From assembly GCA_035267045.1 (NCBI GenBank), contig DATFMH010000022.1:1-51300 (forward strand): a DNA stretch of 51,300 nt, read 5' to 3'. Below the pieces are notes generated by a model. That model searched no databases and had not been told where the DNA came from. It worked only from the letters and a program-made list of their open reading frames with translations. Shown one piece after another: positions 36,677 through 46,414 of the stretch (positions within the stretch are counted from its first letter, which is position 1; each line of letters begins with the position of its first letter). This DNA comes from DATFMH01 sp035267045. GTDB lineage: Bacteria > Bacteroidota > Rhodothermia > Balneolales > DATFMH01. The position numbers were made by a program, and so were the translations under genes.

Positions 36677-38182
36677 ATGTCTGTGATACAAAAGAATAAC
36701 GAGGGGAATGAGGAAGTACTGATCGAGAAACAGGAAGAAAAAGCCTTGCGGAGATTTAAGCAGGCTTTGAAAGACCTCATCATTTTACTGCGCCAATCGG
36801 TAGGATTTGAGACAGTAAGTTTATACTGGATCAATCAGGATCGCCGTCAATTCGTTTTGGAAACCAAAGATACAAATTGTTCGAATACTATTTTTCAGGA
36901 CCGTGTTTCATTTGAAAACAGTTTCCTGGATGAATACAAAAGTATTACGGAGCCAATTACACTACAAGTTGGAAAACATGTTTCGGAGGTTGATTTAAAG
37001 CATTACTACAATAATGTGCCAATCCGTTATATCCATTTGCTGCCATTTATTAATAATAATGAGACGGTAGCTATTACGGTATTGGAGTCGAAGGTTGGCA
37101 ATATTTCCGAAGAAAAGGATATGGCAATAGAAGCATATACCAATGCTCTTGGAAATATGTTACATACCTTTATGCAGTTGAGTGATTTATCAGAGCAGCA
37201 AAAAGAATGGATAACGTATGAAGAGAGTGTAGAATCACTTGGTTCCAGGTTGAATAATACACAACTGCTCAAACGCGTAATTAATGAGATGCAAAAATAC
37301 TTGCCTAAGGGGGGAGTATCCATCATTGCGCATGGTATGGGAAAATGGAGTAACATTATGAATACCGCCGGTGCTTATAACGCACCGGCTATAGGGATGC
37401 AGCTTGAGGAAAACACAATTGTACATCAGGCACTTGAGTCGGGCCAGCCCGTATTTACGATTCATTTCAACAGTAATCCCAAACGTATATCTGCCCGTGA
37501 ACCACTCAGCAACGGGGCTTCGCTGGCTATACCGCTTTTATTAAAAGACAGAAGGCATTTTGTTATTTTAGTTTATGATGAAAATCCTCTGGTTTTTAAA
37601 GAGTCGAATAAACACAAATTGATAAACCTTGCCAGGGTTGCTGCATTAAAAATAGCCACATCATATAGTCCATCACATTTACTCGAAGATTTGATCACAA
37701 ACGAGTATGAGGCTTTCATACCCGAGTTGTTTGAGGAGATTATCGAAACCGAACTGAAGCAGAAAACATATCGTAATAATATTAACACCTGGTATGGTTT
37801 TGTTACCATATCTAATTTATCCTCTATCAGAACTCGTTTGCGTCTTGAAGAGTTGAAGAAATTGCAAAAAGATCTTGTAAAGGAACTCAACCCTTCCAAT
37901 TATGGCTTGTCAGGCCTGATCGGTTTCCATTCCGATTATGTATATTCTTTTATAATGCAGGGAGAAGACGAAAATCTGGTAGAAGAGTGGGCCGCATCAC
38001 TTAAAGAAAAATATGCCGAACCGTATGAAACGGAAAACAAACAGGCCGTACAGATATCGCTTAGTTTTGGATATACTTGCCTGCATGATGATATGAAAGA
38101 CGTTCAACAGGTTCAGCGGGAAGCCAAATCGGCCTTATCATCGGCTGTTAAAAATGAGGATAACCCGATTTATAAATTCTGA
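36677..38182 (+). CDS. GAF-domain protein with a degenerate GGDEF-like C-terminus
   Basis: 501 residues, soluble. Two GAF-like sensory regions can be made out (about 30-165 and 190-330). The second has SNGASLAIPLLLKDRRHFVILVYDENP, a typical GAF core. From about 355 to the end the layout follows a GGDEF domain: a helical start, a central SGLIGFHSDYVYSFIMQG where the active GG(D/E)EF loop would be, then ISLSFGYTCL and QREAKSALSSAVKN, which resembles the closing SIG...A...K segment. The catalytic motif is absent, so it should not make cyclic di-GMP. It may bind a nucleotide or act as a protein partner. It sits between pepF and deoB with 7 and 20 bp gaps. Confidence 0.65.
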   Translation: MSVIQKNNEGNEEVLIEKQEEKALRRFKQALKDLIILLRQSVGFETVSLYWINQDRRQFVLETKDTNCSNTIFQDRVSFENSFLDEYKSITEPITLQVGKHVSEVDLKHYYNNVPIRYIHLLPFINNNETVAITVLESKVGNISEEKDMAIEAYTNALGNMLHTFMQLSDLSEQQKEWITYEESVESLGSRLNNTQLLKRVINEMQKYLPKGGVSIIAHGMGKWSNIMNTAGAYNAPAIGMQLEENTIVHQALESGQPVFTIHFNSNPKRISAREPLSNGASLAIPLLLKDRRHFVILVYDENPLVFKESNKHKLINLARVAALKIATSYSPSHLLEDLITNEYEAFIPELFEEIIETELKQKTYRNNINTWYGFVTISNLSSIRTRLRLEELKKLQKDLVKELNPSNYGLSGLIGFHSDYVYSFIMQGEDENLVEEWAASLKEKYAEPYETENKQAVQISLSFGYTCLHDDMKDVQQVQREAKSALSSAVKNEDNPIYKF

Positions 38183-38202
38183 AAAAATTATCAATATTCA
38201 TT

Positions 38203-39387
38203 ATGGGGAATGTTTATTTAGTCATTATCGACGGTTTAGGGGTCGGGGCACAAGAAGACGCTCATCAATATGGAGATGTAGGGAGTAACACATTCGGACA
38301 TATAAGTTCGGCAACACAATGCCATTTGCCCAATTTCGAGAAAATGGGGGCAGGTAATATTATTCCTCTGGATAGTATACCTCCTGTGGTTTCACCGTGG
38401 GCAGCCTTTGGTAAAATGCGTGAAGTATCTGCCGGTAAAGATTCCACGACCGGACATTGGGAAATATCGGGAGTGATATTAAAACAACCTTTCCCGACGT
38501 ATCCTGACGGTTTTCCTTCCGAAGTAGTTAACAAATTCTGTGAGGGTATCGGTGTGGAGGGAGTTCTTGCCAATAAACCTTATTCGGGTACGGCTGTTAT
38601 TGCAGATTTTGGGGAAGAGCACCTGAATAGCGGCAGACCTATCGTTTATACCTCGGCAGACAGTGTCTTTCAAGTGGCCTGCCATACGGATGTCGTACCA
38701 ATAAAACAATTATACGAATGGTGTGCCTACACCCGTAAAGAGGTAATGATTGGCGAACATGGTGTTGGAAGGGTTATAGCCCGACCATTTGAAGGTAAAC
38801 CCGGTTCTTTTGAACGAATATCTGATCAGAGACATGATTTCTCGATGGAAGCACCTCATCCCAATTTACCTGCTTACCTGAACAAAAACGGAGTTAAAAC
38901 GTATTCTATAGGAAAGGTAATTGATTTGTTTGCCGAAAAAGGTTTTACGCAGTATCGGCGAACAAGTGGTAATGCCGAAGGAATTGCACAATTATTAAGT
39001 GCCATGAGCGCTATGAAAGATTCTGAAAATAATTTCGTGTTTGTAAATTTTATAGATACGGATCAGTTATACGGTCACAGGAATAACCCGGAAGGGTATG
39101 CGTCGTGTCTTGAGGAGATTGATAGGGCCATACCTGCTATAACATCAAAACTCAATCCTTCCGATCTGCTGATTATAACAGGTGATCATGGTAATGACCC
39201 TACCACCGAAAGTACGGATCATGCAAGAGAATTCGTACCGTTATTGGTCTATCCGGCTGAAAACGTCAATCAAATGGAGTTAGGGATACGAGGTACATTC
39301 AGTGATATTGCTGTATCAGTTTCGGAATATTTTGGCTTACAGCATAATTTTGAAGGGCAATCGTTCGTGAATACAAAAAACGGATAA
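38203..39387 (+). CDS. deoB: Phosphopentomutase
   Basis: 394 residues, the usual DeoB length. The alkaline-phosphatase fold motifs are all present: VIIDGLGVG with metal ligand Asp10, the phosphorylated threonine in AGKDSTTGHWE (Thr82 or Thr83), FVNFIDTDQLYGHRNN, and ITGDHGNDPTTESTDHARE. It interconverts ribose or deoxyribose 1-phosphate and 5-phosphate in nucleoside salvage. It is the last gene of the pepF-GAF-deoB group. Confidence 0.94.
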   Translation: MGNVYLVIIDGLGVGAQEDAHQYGDVGSNTFGHISSATQCHLPNFEKMGAGNIIPLDSIPPVVSPWAAFGKMREVSAGKDSTTGHWEISGVILKQPFPTYPDGFPSEVVNKFCEGIGVEGVLANKPYSGTAVIADFGEEHLNSGRPIVYTSADSVFQVACHTDVVPIKQLYEWCAYTRKEVMIGEHGVGRVIARPFEGKPGSFERISDQRHDFSMEAPHPNLPAYLNKNGVKTYSIGKVIDLFAEKGFTQYRRTSGNAEGIAQLLSAMSAMKDSENNFVFVNFIDTDQLYGHRNNPEGYASCLEEIDRAIPAITSKLNPSDLLIITGDHGNDPTTESTDHAREFVPLLVYPAENVNQMELGIRGTFSDIAVSVSEYFGLQHNFEGQSFVNTKNG

Positions 39388-39599
39388 AAATATTCTAAAG
39401 ATAAATTAAGTAATAATCTACAACAAAAATTTACAAAATTCGTTATAACAAAGCATAATTCAGAGAGACTTTACAGAGCGGAATGGAATTTTAATATGAA
39501 ATGTTCTATTTTTCCTAGCTAAAAGGAAGAATTTATCATCTTTATCTCATCTGAGTTAATTGAAATTGATAATCCTCATTATTAAAAAAGGCAGCACTC

Positions 39600-40490
39600 G
39601 TGGCTAAGAAGAAGAAGAAAAAAAAGGAACCAAAAAATATTACTTCCAGTGGAATTTCGACAAGAGAATCGCAGTCTCTTGATCGTTACCTCCAGGAAAT
39701 CGGGAAGGTAAGCCTGATTACACCGGAAGAAGAAGTTAGATTAGCCAAGCAAATTCAGGCGGGAAGTCAGGATGCGTTGGAGAAACTGACTAAAGCTAAC
39801 CTTAGATTCGTGGTATCTGTCGCCAAACAGTACCAAAATCAAGGGCTTTCCCTGGGTGACCTTATTAATGAAGGAAACCTTGGCCTGATTAAGGCCGCCA
39901 AACGTTTTGACGAAACACGCGGATTTAAATTTATTTCTTACGCTGTATGGTGGATACGTCAGTCTATTCTTCAGGCATTGGCTGAGCAAAGCCGAATTGT
40001 ACGGTTGCCATTAAACCGTGTCGGTGCCCTTAATAAAATCGGTAAAGAGCTTTCTAAACTTGAGCAGGAGTACGAACGGATTCCATCGGCTGCCGAACTT
40101 GCCGAAAGTCTGGATATGAGTGTATCGGAAGTAGCAGATACCTTGAAAATATCGGGACGTCACCTTTCTGTTGATGCTCCTTTTGCACAAGGTGAGGACA
40201 ACCGCCTGTTGGATGTTTTGGAAAATGAAGAAACACCCGATCCTGATAATGATCTGATGGGTGATTCCCTCAAGGTTGAAATTGAACGGGCTCTGTCAAA
40301 ATTAACCAAACGTGAAGCAGAAGTTATTCGTCTGTATTTCGGCATCGGTCGTGAACATTCATTGACACTCGAAGAAATTGGTGAGCGTTTTGATCTGACA
40401 AGAGAACGGGTCCGGCAGATTAAAGAAAAGGCATTGCGTAAGCTGCGTCATCATAACAGAAGTATGGCCTTACGTGCTTATCTTGGCTAA
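39600..40490 (+). CDS. rpoD: Primary-type sigma factor RpoD/SigA, short form
   Basis: 296 residues with a GTG start. After a run of lysines (residues 3-9) come region 1.2 (LDRYLQEIGKVSLITPEEE), region 2 (NLRFVVSVAKQY, GLIKAAKRFD, FISYAVWWIRQSI), region 3, and region 4 with the LTLEEIGERFDLTRERVRQI helix-turn-helix. There is no region 1.1 and no non-conserved insert, which is the form used as the housekeeping sigma factor in Bacteroidota. That fits the TAnnTTTG-type boxes seen in the window. It is a single gene with its own terminator. Confidence 0.95.
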   Translation: MAKKKKKKKEPKNITSSGISTRESQSLDRYLQEIGKVSLITPEEEVRLAKQIQAGSQDALEKLTKANLRFVVSVAKQYQNQGLSLGDLINEGNLGLIKAAKRFDETRGFKFISYAVWWIRQSILQALAEQSRIVRLPLNRVGALNKIGKELSKLEQEYERIPSAAELAESLDMSVSEVADTLKISGRHLSVDAPFAQGEDNRLLDVLENEETPDPDNDLMGDSLKVEIERALSKLTKREAEVIRLYFGIGREHSLTLEEIGERFDLTRERVRQIKEKALRKLRHHNRSMALRAYLG

Positions 40491-40516
40491 TATTTTAGTT
40501 TTACAGTTTTTACTTG

Positions 40517-40545
40517 AAGCCCCTGATATTTCAGGGGCTTTTTTA
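40517..40545 (+). terminator. Rho-independent terminator of rpoD
   Basis: AAGCCCCTGA and TCAGGGGCTT pair around a 4-base loop, followed by TTTTTATT. Confidence 0.88.
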
Positions 40546-40624
40546 TTGTGATCATGTAATAGAACATGATTAACAGGGATATAGCGGATGATAAAGGATT
40601 AACTGATTTTTGAAAGATTTAATA

Positions 40625-40950
40625 ACGTGAGGTTTGGATAAGAATCGCAGCGTTGTAATAATTACATTGAGAATACGACCTGTGAAAATATAACATATCA
40701 TGACGACGGACGACTGTTCATCGACGACACAGAGTTGTTTTGATGCATAAAGCATGATTCCGATACCGAACCCACGTCGATTTTACGGTTTTTTAGAATA
40801 AATAATGGTTAATGAATATCAGAGCATTTGTCGGTTGTCGGTTCTCTGTTGTCGGTTGTCGGTTGTCGGTTGTTGGTGGTCATAGAATAATCTAATGTAA
40901 CAGCTACTTTTATTAAGTAGATAGATTATAAGCTTAAACGAACCTCACGT
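40625..40950. mobile_element. MITE-like element, copy 2 (326 bp)
   Basis: Same orientation as 7795-8085. The ends are ACGTGAGGTTTGGATAAG and CTTAAACGAACCTCACGT. A 5-bp direct repeat TAATA flanks it (40620-40624 and 40951-40955), a possible target duplication. It is 35 bp longer than copy 1, mostly through a TTGTCGG heptamer array (40828-40876). No transposase frame. Confidence 0.75.
40828..40876. repeat. Heptamer tandem repeat TTGTCGG x 7 inside the MITE-like element
   Basis: Seven units in exact 7-base register: TTGTCGG twice, the diverged TTCTCTG, TTGTCGG three times, then TTGTTGG. Copy 1 of the element has only TTCTCTG and TCGTCGG at this place, so the array expanded after the copies separated or shrank in the other. 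Confidence 0.85.
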
Positions 40951-41306
40951 TAATAATAGATGCCGGGTGCCGGATACCTGATACGGAACGACAATCCCCG
41001 ACAACCTGCTGCAAATAAATCCGTAATCTGACTAAAAGAATGCGGATGAATTTAACTATGAGGATTTTTGACTGAAAATTTTACCAAAGGATTCATACGG
41101 TAAGCCCAAAGTTTAAAGAGACTAACAATTATTAATTATTTATTACTAATTGCTCATTACTCTTTGTGCCATGGCCTCATCTTCATAAACGAATAATATT
41201 GTCCCGAATCGGTGTCCTTATATGCAACATAATTTTCAAGTGATGGCTGTTTTCACTACTATTGTGATGATATATTTATGAGAAACGGCACTCCGGAAGT
41301 AATTAA

Positions 41307-44210
41307 ATGAGAAACAAATATCGTTATATCACAGGATGTTTTTTATTTCTGATTTATGCTTTGCCTGCATTATCTCAGACATATACTTTCAAAACCTATT
41401 CTATACAAGATGGGTTGAGTCAATCGGTTGTGCAAGCCATGCTGCAGAGTAATAATGGGTATCTCTGGATTGGTACCGGCTACGGACTCAGCCGGTTTGA
41501 CGGTATCACGTTTAAAAATTATTTCACAGATCAGGGGCTAATCCAAAACCGTATTTATACTTTGTGGCAAAACCAAAATGGGGATATTTGGGTTGGGACA
41601 CAAAAGGGGATATCAGTTTACAAAGATGGTAAGTTCATCTCGCCAAAAATTGGTATAAATAAACAACTTACAGTACCCGTCTTCGATATTACCAGTGATT
41701 CACAGGGTAGAATATGGATTGCCACAGAAGGGCAGGGAGTCTTTTACATTGATAAGGGACATCTGAATCATATTGGAAAAGAACAGGGATTACTCAATGA
41801 CAGGGTTCGATCAATTGTAGAAGATGATGAGGGAAACATTTGGTTAGGTACCAGGGGCGGAGTAAACTGTCTGTTAAAAAACGGAAACATGATTACTTAT
41901 ACGACTCAAAAAGGATTGGTGGATGATCATGTGCGTGATATTTTAAAAGATCGTGATGGGTCAATTTGGATAGGTACCAAAGGAGGATTGAGTCATTTTA
42001 AAAATGGTAGGTTTCACAATTATAAGACAACAGACGGTTTGGTTTATGATCAGGTACGATGTTTACTTCAGGATAAGGAAGGGTATTTATGGATTGGGAC
42101 GGAAGACGGACTCAGCAGGTTTAAAGACGGACAATTCACAAATTACACGGTAGCAAACGGACTGGCCAATAATAATATTTATTCCATGCTGCAGGATGAA
42201 GAGGGCGATTTGTGGTTTGGTACTTACGGTGGGGGAATGTGCAGGTTCCAGGGTGAACGGTTTACAAATTACACTATGGATAACGGGTTGAGTAATAATT
42301 TAGTTACTGCCGTTCAGGAGGACAATAATGGCGAATTACTTATCGGAACGTATGGCGGTGGAATAAACCTGTTAAAGGATCATAAAATCAAACACTATAC
42401 ACAGGAAAATGGATTAATAGACGACAGAGTGTATAATATTACCCCAATGGCGGATGGCAGTTATTGGATATCCACACGGGATGGAATCAGTATAATGAAA
42501 GATGAAAGATTCCTGAAAAGTACGCCATTGCCATCGTTACCGTATCACAAGATTCGTTGCATAGTCAAAGACACTTCGGGAGCTTATTGGATCGGTACGG
42601 ACGATGAGGGTATCATGATTGTCAAAAATCATAACGTTAGAAAATTTCAAAAAGAGGATGGTCTTGCCGGCGACAATGTCAGGTCCATTTTAGTCGCTAA
42701 TAATGGAGATGTCTGGGTCGGTACGCTTGAAGGGGTTACAAGGCTTCACAATGGTAAATATAGTAATTATACAACATCAGACGGACTCATACACAGCGGT
42801 GTTTTGGATATATACCAGGATAAAAAAGGTAATATCTGGTTTGCCACATATGGAGGAATAAGCAGGTTTAATGGTAACGGTTTTAACAATTACATCGTAA
42901 AAAATGGATTGCGCACAAGTGTCTGCTACACTATTACGGAAGATAACAACGGCAGCTATTGGGTCGGCACGAATAAAGGTGTCCTGAAGGTTGAACCATC
43001 CATTTTAAATAAAAATAGTGATAAGACAGTCGATTTGGATGTCCCGGAAATCAAAAGATATACTTCCAGTCTGGGGCTGGTATCAAATGAGATGAACTGG
43101 AATGCCATTTTCAGGGATAAAAAAGGGAATATTTGGTTTGGCTCAGTAGGTGGGTTGATTAAAGTCGATCCATCGCTGGTAACACCTAATCTCGTTGGCC
43201 CACCGGTCTATATAACCAATGTTCAGGTTATGGGTAAGAACTGGAATCTCAACAAAAAAATTTCCGTCGCGTACGATCAGAATTTTGTAACCATAAATTT
43301 TGTCGGCCTATGCTTTTCCACACCCGAGATGGTTCAATACGAGTATAGATTGAAAGGAGTAGACCGGAATTGGGTAACTACAAACAAAAGGTCCGTTCGT
43401 TATTCGGCACTCACGGATGGTGATTATAATTTCCAGGTCAGGGCACGTAATAGCGATGGTGTCTGGAGCCCGGAAAGTGCCAAAATCAGTTTTATCATTC
43501 AACCGCCTCTCTGGGAGAGCTGGTGGTTCATTTTTCTGTTGGTCATTATTGCTATTGTTATTATCGTATTGATTTATAATAATTTCAGGGTATCACGCCT
43601 GATCGATATTGAACGCATGAGGGTTCGTATTGCCAGCGACTTGCATGACGATGTTGGTTCATCACTTACGGAAATTGCATTACAGACCGATTTTCTGCAG
43701 GCGGAGGACATTCCGGAGAATTTGTCCGATTCCATAAAACAACTGGGAGACCAAAGTCGGAAAGTGGTTAGTACCATGGACGACATCGTCTGGTCGATTG
43801 ACGCCCGGAATGATACGGTTGGTGATTTAACGGATCGTATGCAGGACTACGCCAATAGTGTTTTGGGACGTAAGCAGATATTAATTAAATATGATTTCCA
43901 TGAATTGGATAGCGAGAATAAAAGCAGTTTATCTGTGGATCTCCGTCAAAATCTGTATCTTATATTCAAAGAAGCCATAAACAATATCGCCAAACATTCG
44001 GATGCTAAAAATGTTTATGTGAAATTACGTCATTCAAACGAGCATTTCATTTTAACTATCCATGATGACGGTAAAGGTATAGATTCACGTGAAAAACTTA
44101 CCGGACATGGTTTGAAAAACATGAAATTACGAGCCGATCGCATTAATGCAAATATTGAGTTTATCCCGGATAATGGGTTAACGATAAAAGTAACGGGTAA
44201 AGGAATCTGA
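41307..44210 (+). CDS. Two-component sensor kinase with beta-propeller and Y_Y_Y domain
   Basis: 967 residues. A signal peptide ends at LPALSQ. About 13-14 propeller repeats follow (residues about 25-640), many with the sequence type GYLWIGTxxGLSRFxxGxFxNY. A Y_Y_Y domain (about 668-730) leads to one membrane helix (about 735-760). The cytoplasmic kinase is of the HisKA_3 type, with phospho-acceptor His780 in SDLHDDVGSSLTE. The ATPase domain has its N box in KEAINNIAKHS and a G box in DDGKGID. In Bacteroidota such sensors read extracellular or periplasmic ligands, often glycans, through the propeller. Here the kinase is separate from its regulator, which starts 39 bp later. Ligand unknown; there is no polysaccharide-use locus alongside. 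Confidence 0.92.
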   Translation: MRNKYRYITGCFLFLIYALPALSQTYTFKTYSIQDGLSQSVVQAMLQSNNGYLWIGTGYGLSRFDGITFKNYFTDQGLIQNRIYTLWQNQNGDIWVGTQKGISVYKDGKFISPKIGINKQLTVPVFDITSDSQGRIWIATEGQGVFYIDKGHLNHIGKEQGLLNDRVRSIVEDDEGNIWLGTRGGVNCLLKNGNMITYTTQKGLVDDHVRDILKDRDGSIWIGTKGGLSHFKNGRFHNYKTTDGLVYDQVRCLLQDKEGYLWIGTEDGLSRFKDGQFTNYTVANGLANNNIYSMLQDEEGDLWFGTYGGGMCRFQGERFTNYTMDNGLSNNLVTAVQEDNNGELLIGTYGGGINLLKDHKIKHYTQENGLIDDRVYNITPMADGSYWISTRDGISIMKDERFLKSTPLPSLPYHKIRCIVKDTSGAYWIGTDDEGIMIVKNHNVRKFQKEDGLAGDNVRSILVANNGDVWVGTLEGVTRLHNGKYSNYTTSDGLIHSGVLDIYQDKKGNIWFATYGGISRFNGNGFNNYIVKNGLRTSVCYTITEDNNGSYWVGTNKGVLKVEPSILNKNSDKTVDLDVPEIKRYTSSLGLVSNEMNWNAIFRDKKGNIWFGSVGGLIKVDPSLVTPNLVGPPVYITNVQVMGKNWNLNKKISVAYDQNFVTINFVGLCFSTPEMVQYEYRLKGVDRNWVTTNKRSVRYSALTDGDYNFQVRARNSDGVWSPESAKISFIIQPPLWESWWFIFLLVIIAIVIIVLIYNNFRVSRLIDIERMRVRIASDLHDDVGSSLTEIALQTDFLQAEDIPENLSDSIKQLGDQSRKVVSTMDDIVWSIDARNDTVGDLTDRMQDYANSVLGRKQILIKYDFHELDSENKSSLSVDLRQNLYLIFKEAINNIAKHSDAKNVYVKLRHSNEHFILTIHDDGKGIDSREKLTGHGLKNMKLRADRINANIEFIPDNGLTIKVTGKGI

Positions 44211-44249
44211 TTATAAGGTGTGATTAAATAACTCCCGGAAAGGAAATAA

Positions 44250-44882
44250 GTGGCAAATATCGCAATAGTTGAAGATAATGAGAAGATCCGAAATCTTATT
44301 CAAAAATTTTTGAACAAAGATAATGAGCTTCAGTGTCCGGTTGCCGTTGAATCTGTGGAAAATCTGCTTAAAGTAATTGATAAAGATCACTTGCCGGATG
44401 TTATACTTATGGACATTGAACTTCCCGGTATGTCCGGGATAGATGGTATGAAGCTTCTGAAAAGCAGGTATCCACAAGTGGAAATCATAATACTTACGAT
44501 TTATCATGACACACATAAAATATTCGATTCTCTTTGTGCCGGCGCTTCCGGTTATTTATTGAAACATACCTCGCTTCCGGAGATTAAAGATGCCATTAAT
44601 GTTTTACTTCAGGGCGGATCCCCCATGTCACCTCAAATAGCCCGCAAAGTTATAAATTATTTTAATCAGGAAGCTCCGAAAAAAGAAGCACAGTCGGATC
44701 TCACACCAAGAGAGCAGGAAATTGTTGTTGGTCTTGTGGATGGACTAAGTTATAAAATGATTGCGGATAGAATGAATATATCTATTGATACGGTACGTGC
44801 TCATATTCGCAATATTTATAAGAAGTTACATGTTAATTCAAAAGCGGAAGTGATCGCCAAATCGTTAAAAGGGGAGATTTAA
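44250..44882 (+). CDS. NarL/LuxR-type response regulator
   Basis: 210 residues with a GTG start and an AAAGGAAA site about 6 bases before it. The receiver domain has Asp55 as phospho-acceptor in ILMDIELPG and the conserved Lys in YLLKHTSLPEI. The C-terminal LuxR helix-turn-helix reads LTPREQEIVVGLVDG and then IADRMNISIDTVRAHIRNIYKKL. It is the natural partner of the HisKA_3 kinase just upstream, which belongs to the matching NarX-like class. Candidate targets are the lipoprotein and barrel genes directly downstream, by position only. Confidence 0.93.
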   Translation: MANIAIVEDNEKIRNLIQKFLNKDNELQCPVAVESVENLLKVIDKDHLPDVILMDIELPGMSGIDGMKLLKSRYPQVEIIILTIYHDTHKIFDSLCAGASGYLLKHTSLPEIKDAINVLLQGGSPMSPQIARKVINYFNQEAPKKEAQSDLTPREQEIVVGLVDGLSYKMIADRMNISIDTVRAHIRNIYKKLHVNSKAEVIAKSLKGEI

Positions 44883-45124
44883 TGGACTTTATCAATATCA
44901 TTGTCTTAAGCGATTGCGTTTTGTGAGACTATGTATAGGAAGGATTTATAACATTATCATGTGATTGTATGCGGGCATGTTTGTTGATATACTACTATTG
45001 AGATAAGAAATATATTTGAAGAAACGTTAATTTATTAGAAGAAGATTTTTCTGGTCAAATTAAAGCAATGAAGAGACGAAGTAGTAAAGAAATTATCTAT
45101 CATATTTGAAAGTTAGGTGATACC

Positions 45125-46366
45125 ATGAAAAGGTATGCGATTTTATTAATAATGGGTGTTTTAATGACAATTGGCTTGAGTGGATGTTACACCCAGTTAC
45201 AGACTATTAAATTAGATAATGGCTTTGACTCGTACGATAATTACGGATACGCTCCATCTTCCGAAGATAGTTCATATGTAAGTGGTTATCAGGATGGCTA
45301 CTATGATGCAGGCCGGTATTTTAAAGATTATAGCCGTTATCATTACTGGTCAAATATGGGTTTGTATACGTTTTATGATCCATACGATTATTACGGCTAT
45401 TATGGTTCTCCTTATAATAATTACGGCTCGTGGAATTGGCAGTTTGGTTTCTCAGGTTATTACAATAATTTTTATGCCGGTTTCTACTACTATAGCCCAT
45501 TCTATAGCCCATGGGGTCCCTGGTACGGATACAGGACATATGTAGCATATAATTATTATGTACATCCTGGTACAGGCCGAGGCGTGTTACACTCAGGTCT
45601 GAGAGGAAGTGGAATTTACCGGGACAATGGCTCCGGACATAATGGTACCTATTCAAATATTTCGCGGGTGAGATCAGGTACGAACACCGTTAAATCCAGT
45701 TCAACTACCAGTACCAAAAGACGATCACGAACATACAGAAGTTCCGGCACAAACCGCTCGGGTAGCTCCGGAAGCACACGAACTCGTGTCAGAAGCCGAT
45801 CTACTTCCGATAATGGCGGAAATCATGGAACCCGGGGCAGTGGAAGAGGTTCGGGTAGTTCTTCTTCATCCAGAGATTCAGGACGTGGACATCATAGTGT
45901 GAATGTGTATGTTCCGTCATCATCTGTAAATAGTAATTCAGGTTCATATAACAATCGCCGGGAATCAGGGCAGCGGTCACGAAGTGTTCGTGAAAACAAA
46001 ACTGTCAGACAATCGGATCAGAGATTTACAAGACAATCTAATCAGAGAGAAAACCGACGCAGTGAACTCAGGAAAGCAATGCGTGAAATGTTTTCCCCTT
46101 CCAGGAGTAATAGTAATTTACGGAGACAGTCAAGGTCAACAAGTACGAAATCGTACAGGCTGAGAGAGCAAAACACATCGTCTCATTTTGTTGCACCGCG
46201 CAGATCATCAAATAGCCATAGAAGTAGTTCATTAAGGAGTGTACAACGGTCTACGAGAGTTAACAGTCGTTCTGTTCAAACACATACAAGATCAAGATCA
46301 GTAAACGGAAGTTCACGATCATCATCAAAGTCATCAAATAATTCAAGTCGTGGCCATCGTCATTAA
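45125..46366 (+). CDS. Tyr-rich lipoprotein with a long Ser/Arg-rich tail
   Basis: 413 residues. The lipobox LSGC places the lipidated cysteine at residue 21. Residues about 35-150 are extremely rich in Tyr, Gly, Trp and Pro (YDPYDYYGYYGSPYNNYG and FYYYSPFYSPWGPWYGY). From about 175 to the end the chain is almost wholly Ser, Arg, Asn, Thr and Gly, with a strong positive charge, ending in SSRGHRH. It has no recognised fold and should be largely disordered. It is probably anchored in the outer membrane. The AGGTGATACC before the ATG gives a modest ribosome site. The barrel gene follows 48 bp later and the response regulator lies 242 bp upstream. Function unknown; adhesion or surface coating is a guess. 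Confidence 0.72.
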   Translation: MKRYAILLIMGVLMTIGLSGCYTQLQTIKLDNGFDSYDNYGYAPSSEDSSYVSGYQDGYYDAGRYFKDYSRYHYWSNMGLYTFYDPYDYYGYYGSPYNNYGSWNWQFGFSGYYNNFYAGFYYYSPFYSPWGPWYGYRTYVAYNYYVHPGTGRGVLHSGLRGSGIYRDNGSGHNGTYSNISRVRSGTNTVKSSSTTSTKRRSRTYRSSGTNRSGSSGSTRTRVRSRSTSDNGGNHGTRGSGRGSGSSSSSRDSGRGHHSVNVYVPSSSVNSNSGSYNNRRESGQRSRSVRENKTVRQSDQRFTRQSNQRENRRSELRKAMREMFSPSRSNSNLRRQSRSTSTKSYRLREQNTSSHFVAPRRSSNSHRSSSLRSVQRSTRVNSRSVQTHTRSRSVNGSSRSSSKSSNNSSRGHRH

Positions 46367-46414
46367 GTAGAAAAACACGGTTCTTATCAATTGTTATCAT
46401 AAATAATTATTAAG

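Larger units (their letters stand above)
40491..41306. other. Long intergenic region with terminator and MITE-like element
   Basis: No gene. After the rpoD terminator come a short stretch of low-complexity AT-rich repeats, the second MITE-like element (40625-40950) with a heptamer expansion inside it, and about 350 bp of unrecognised DNA before the sensor kinase gene. Confidence 0.7.

Noticed and set aside
40570..40755. 61-residue frame in the second MITE-like element
   Set aside because: It starts inside the element and extends outside it; too small for a transposase and no recognised motif.
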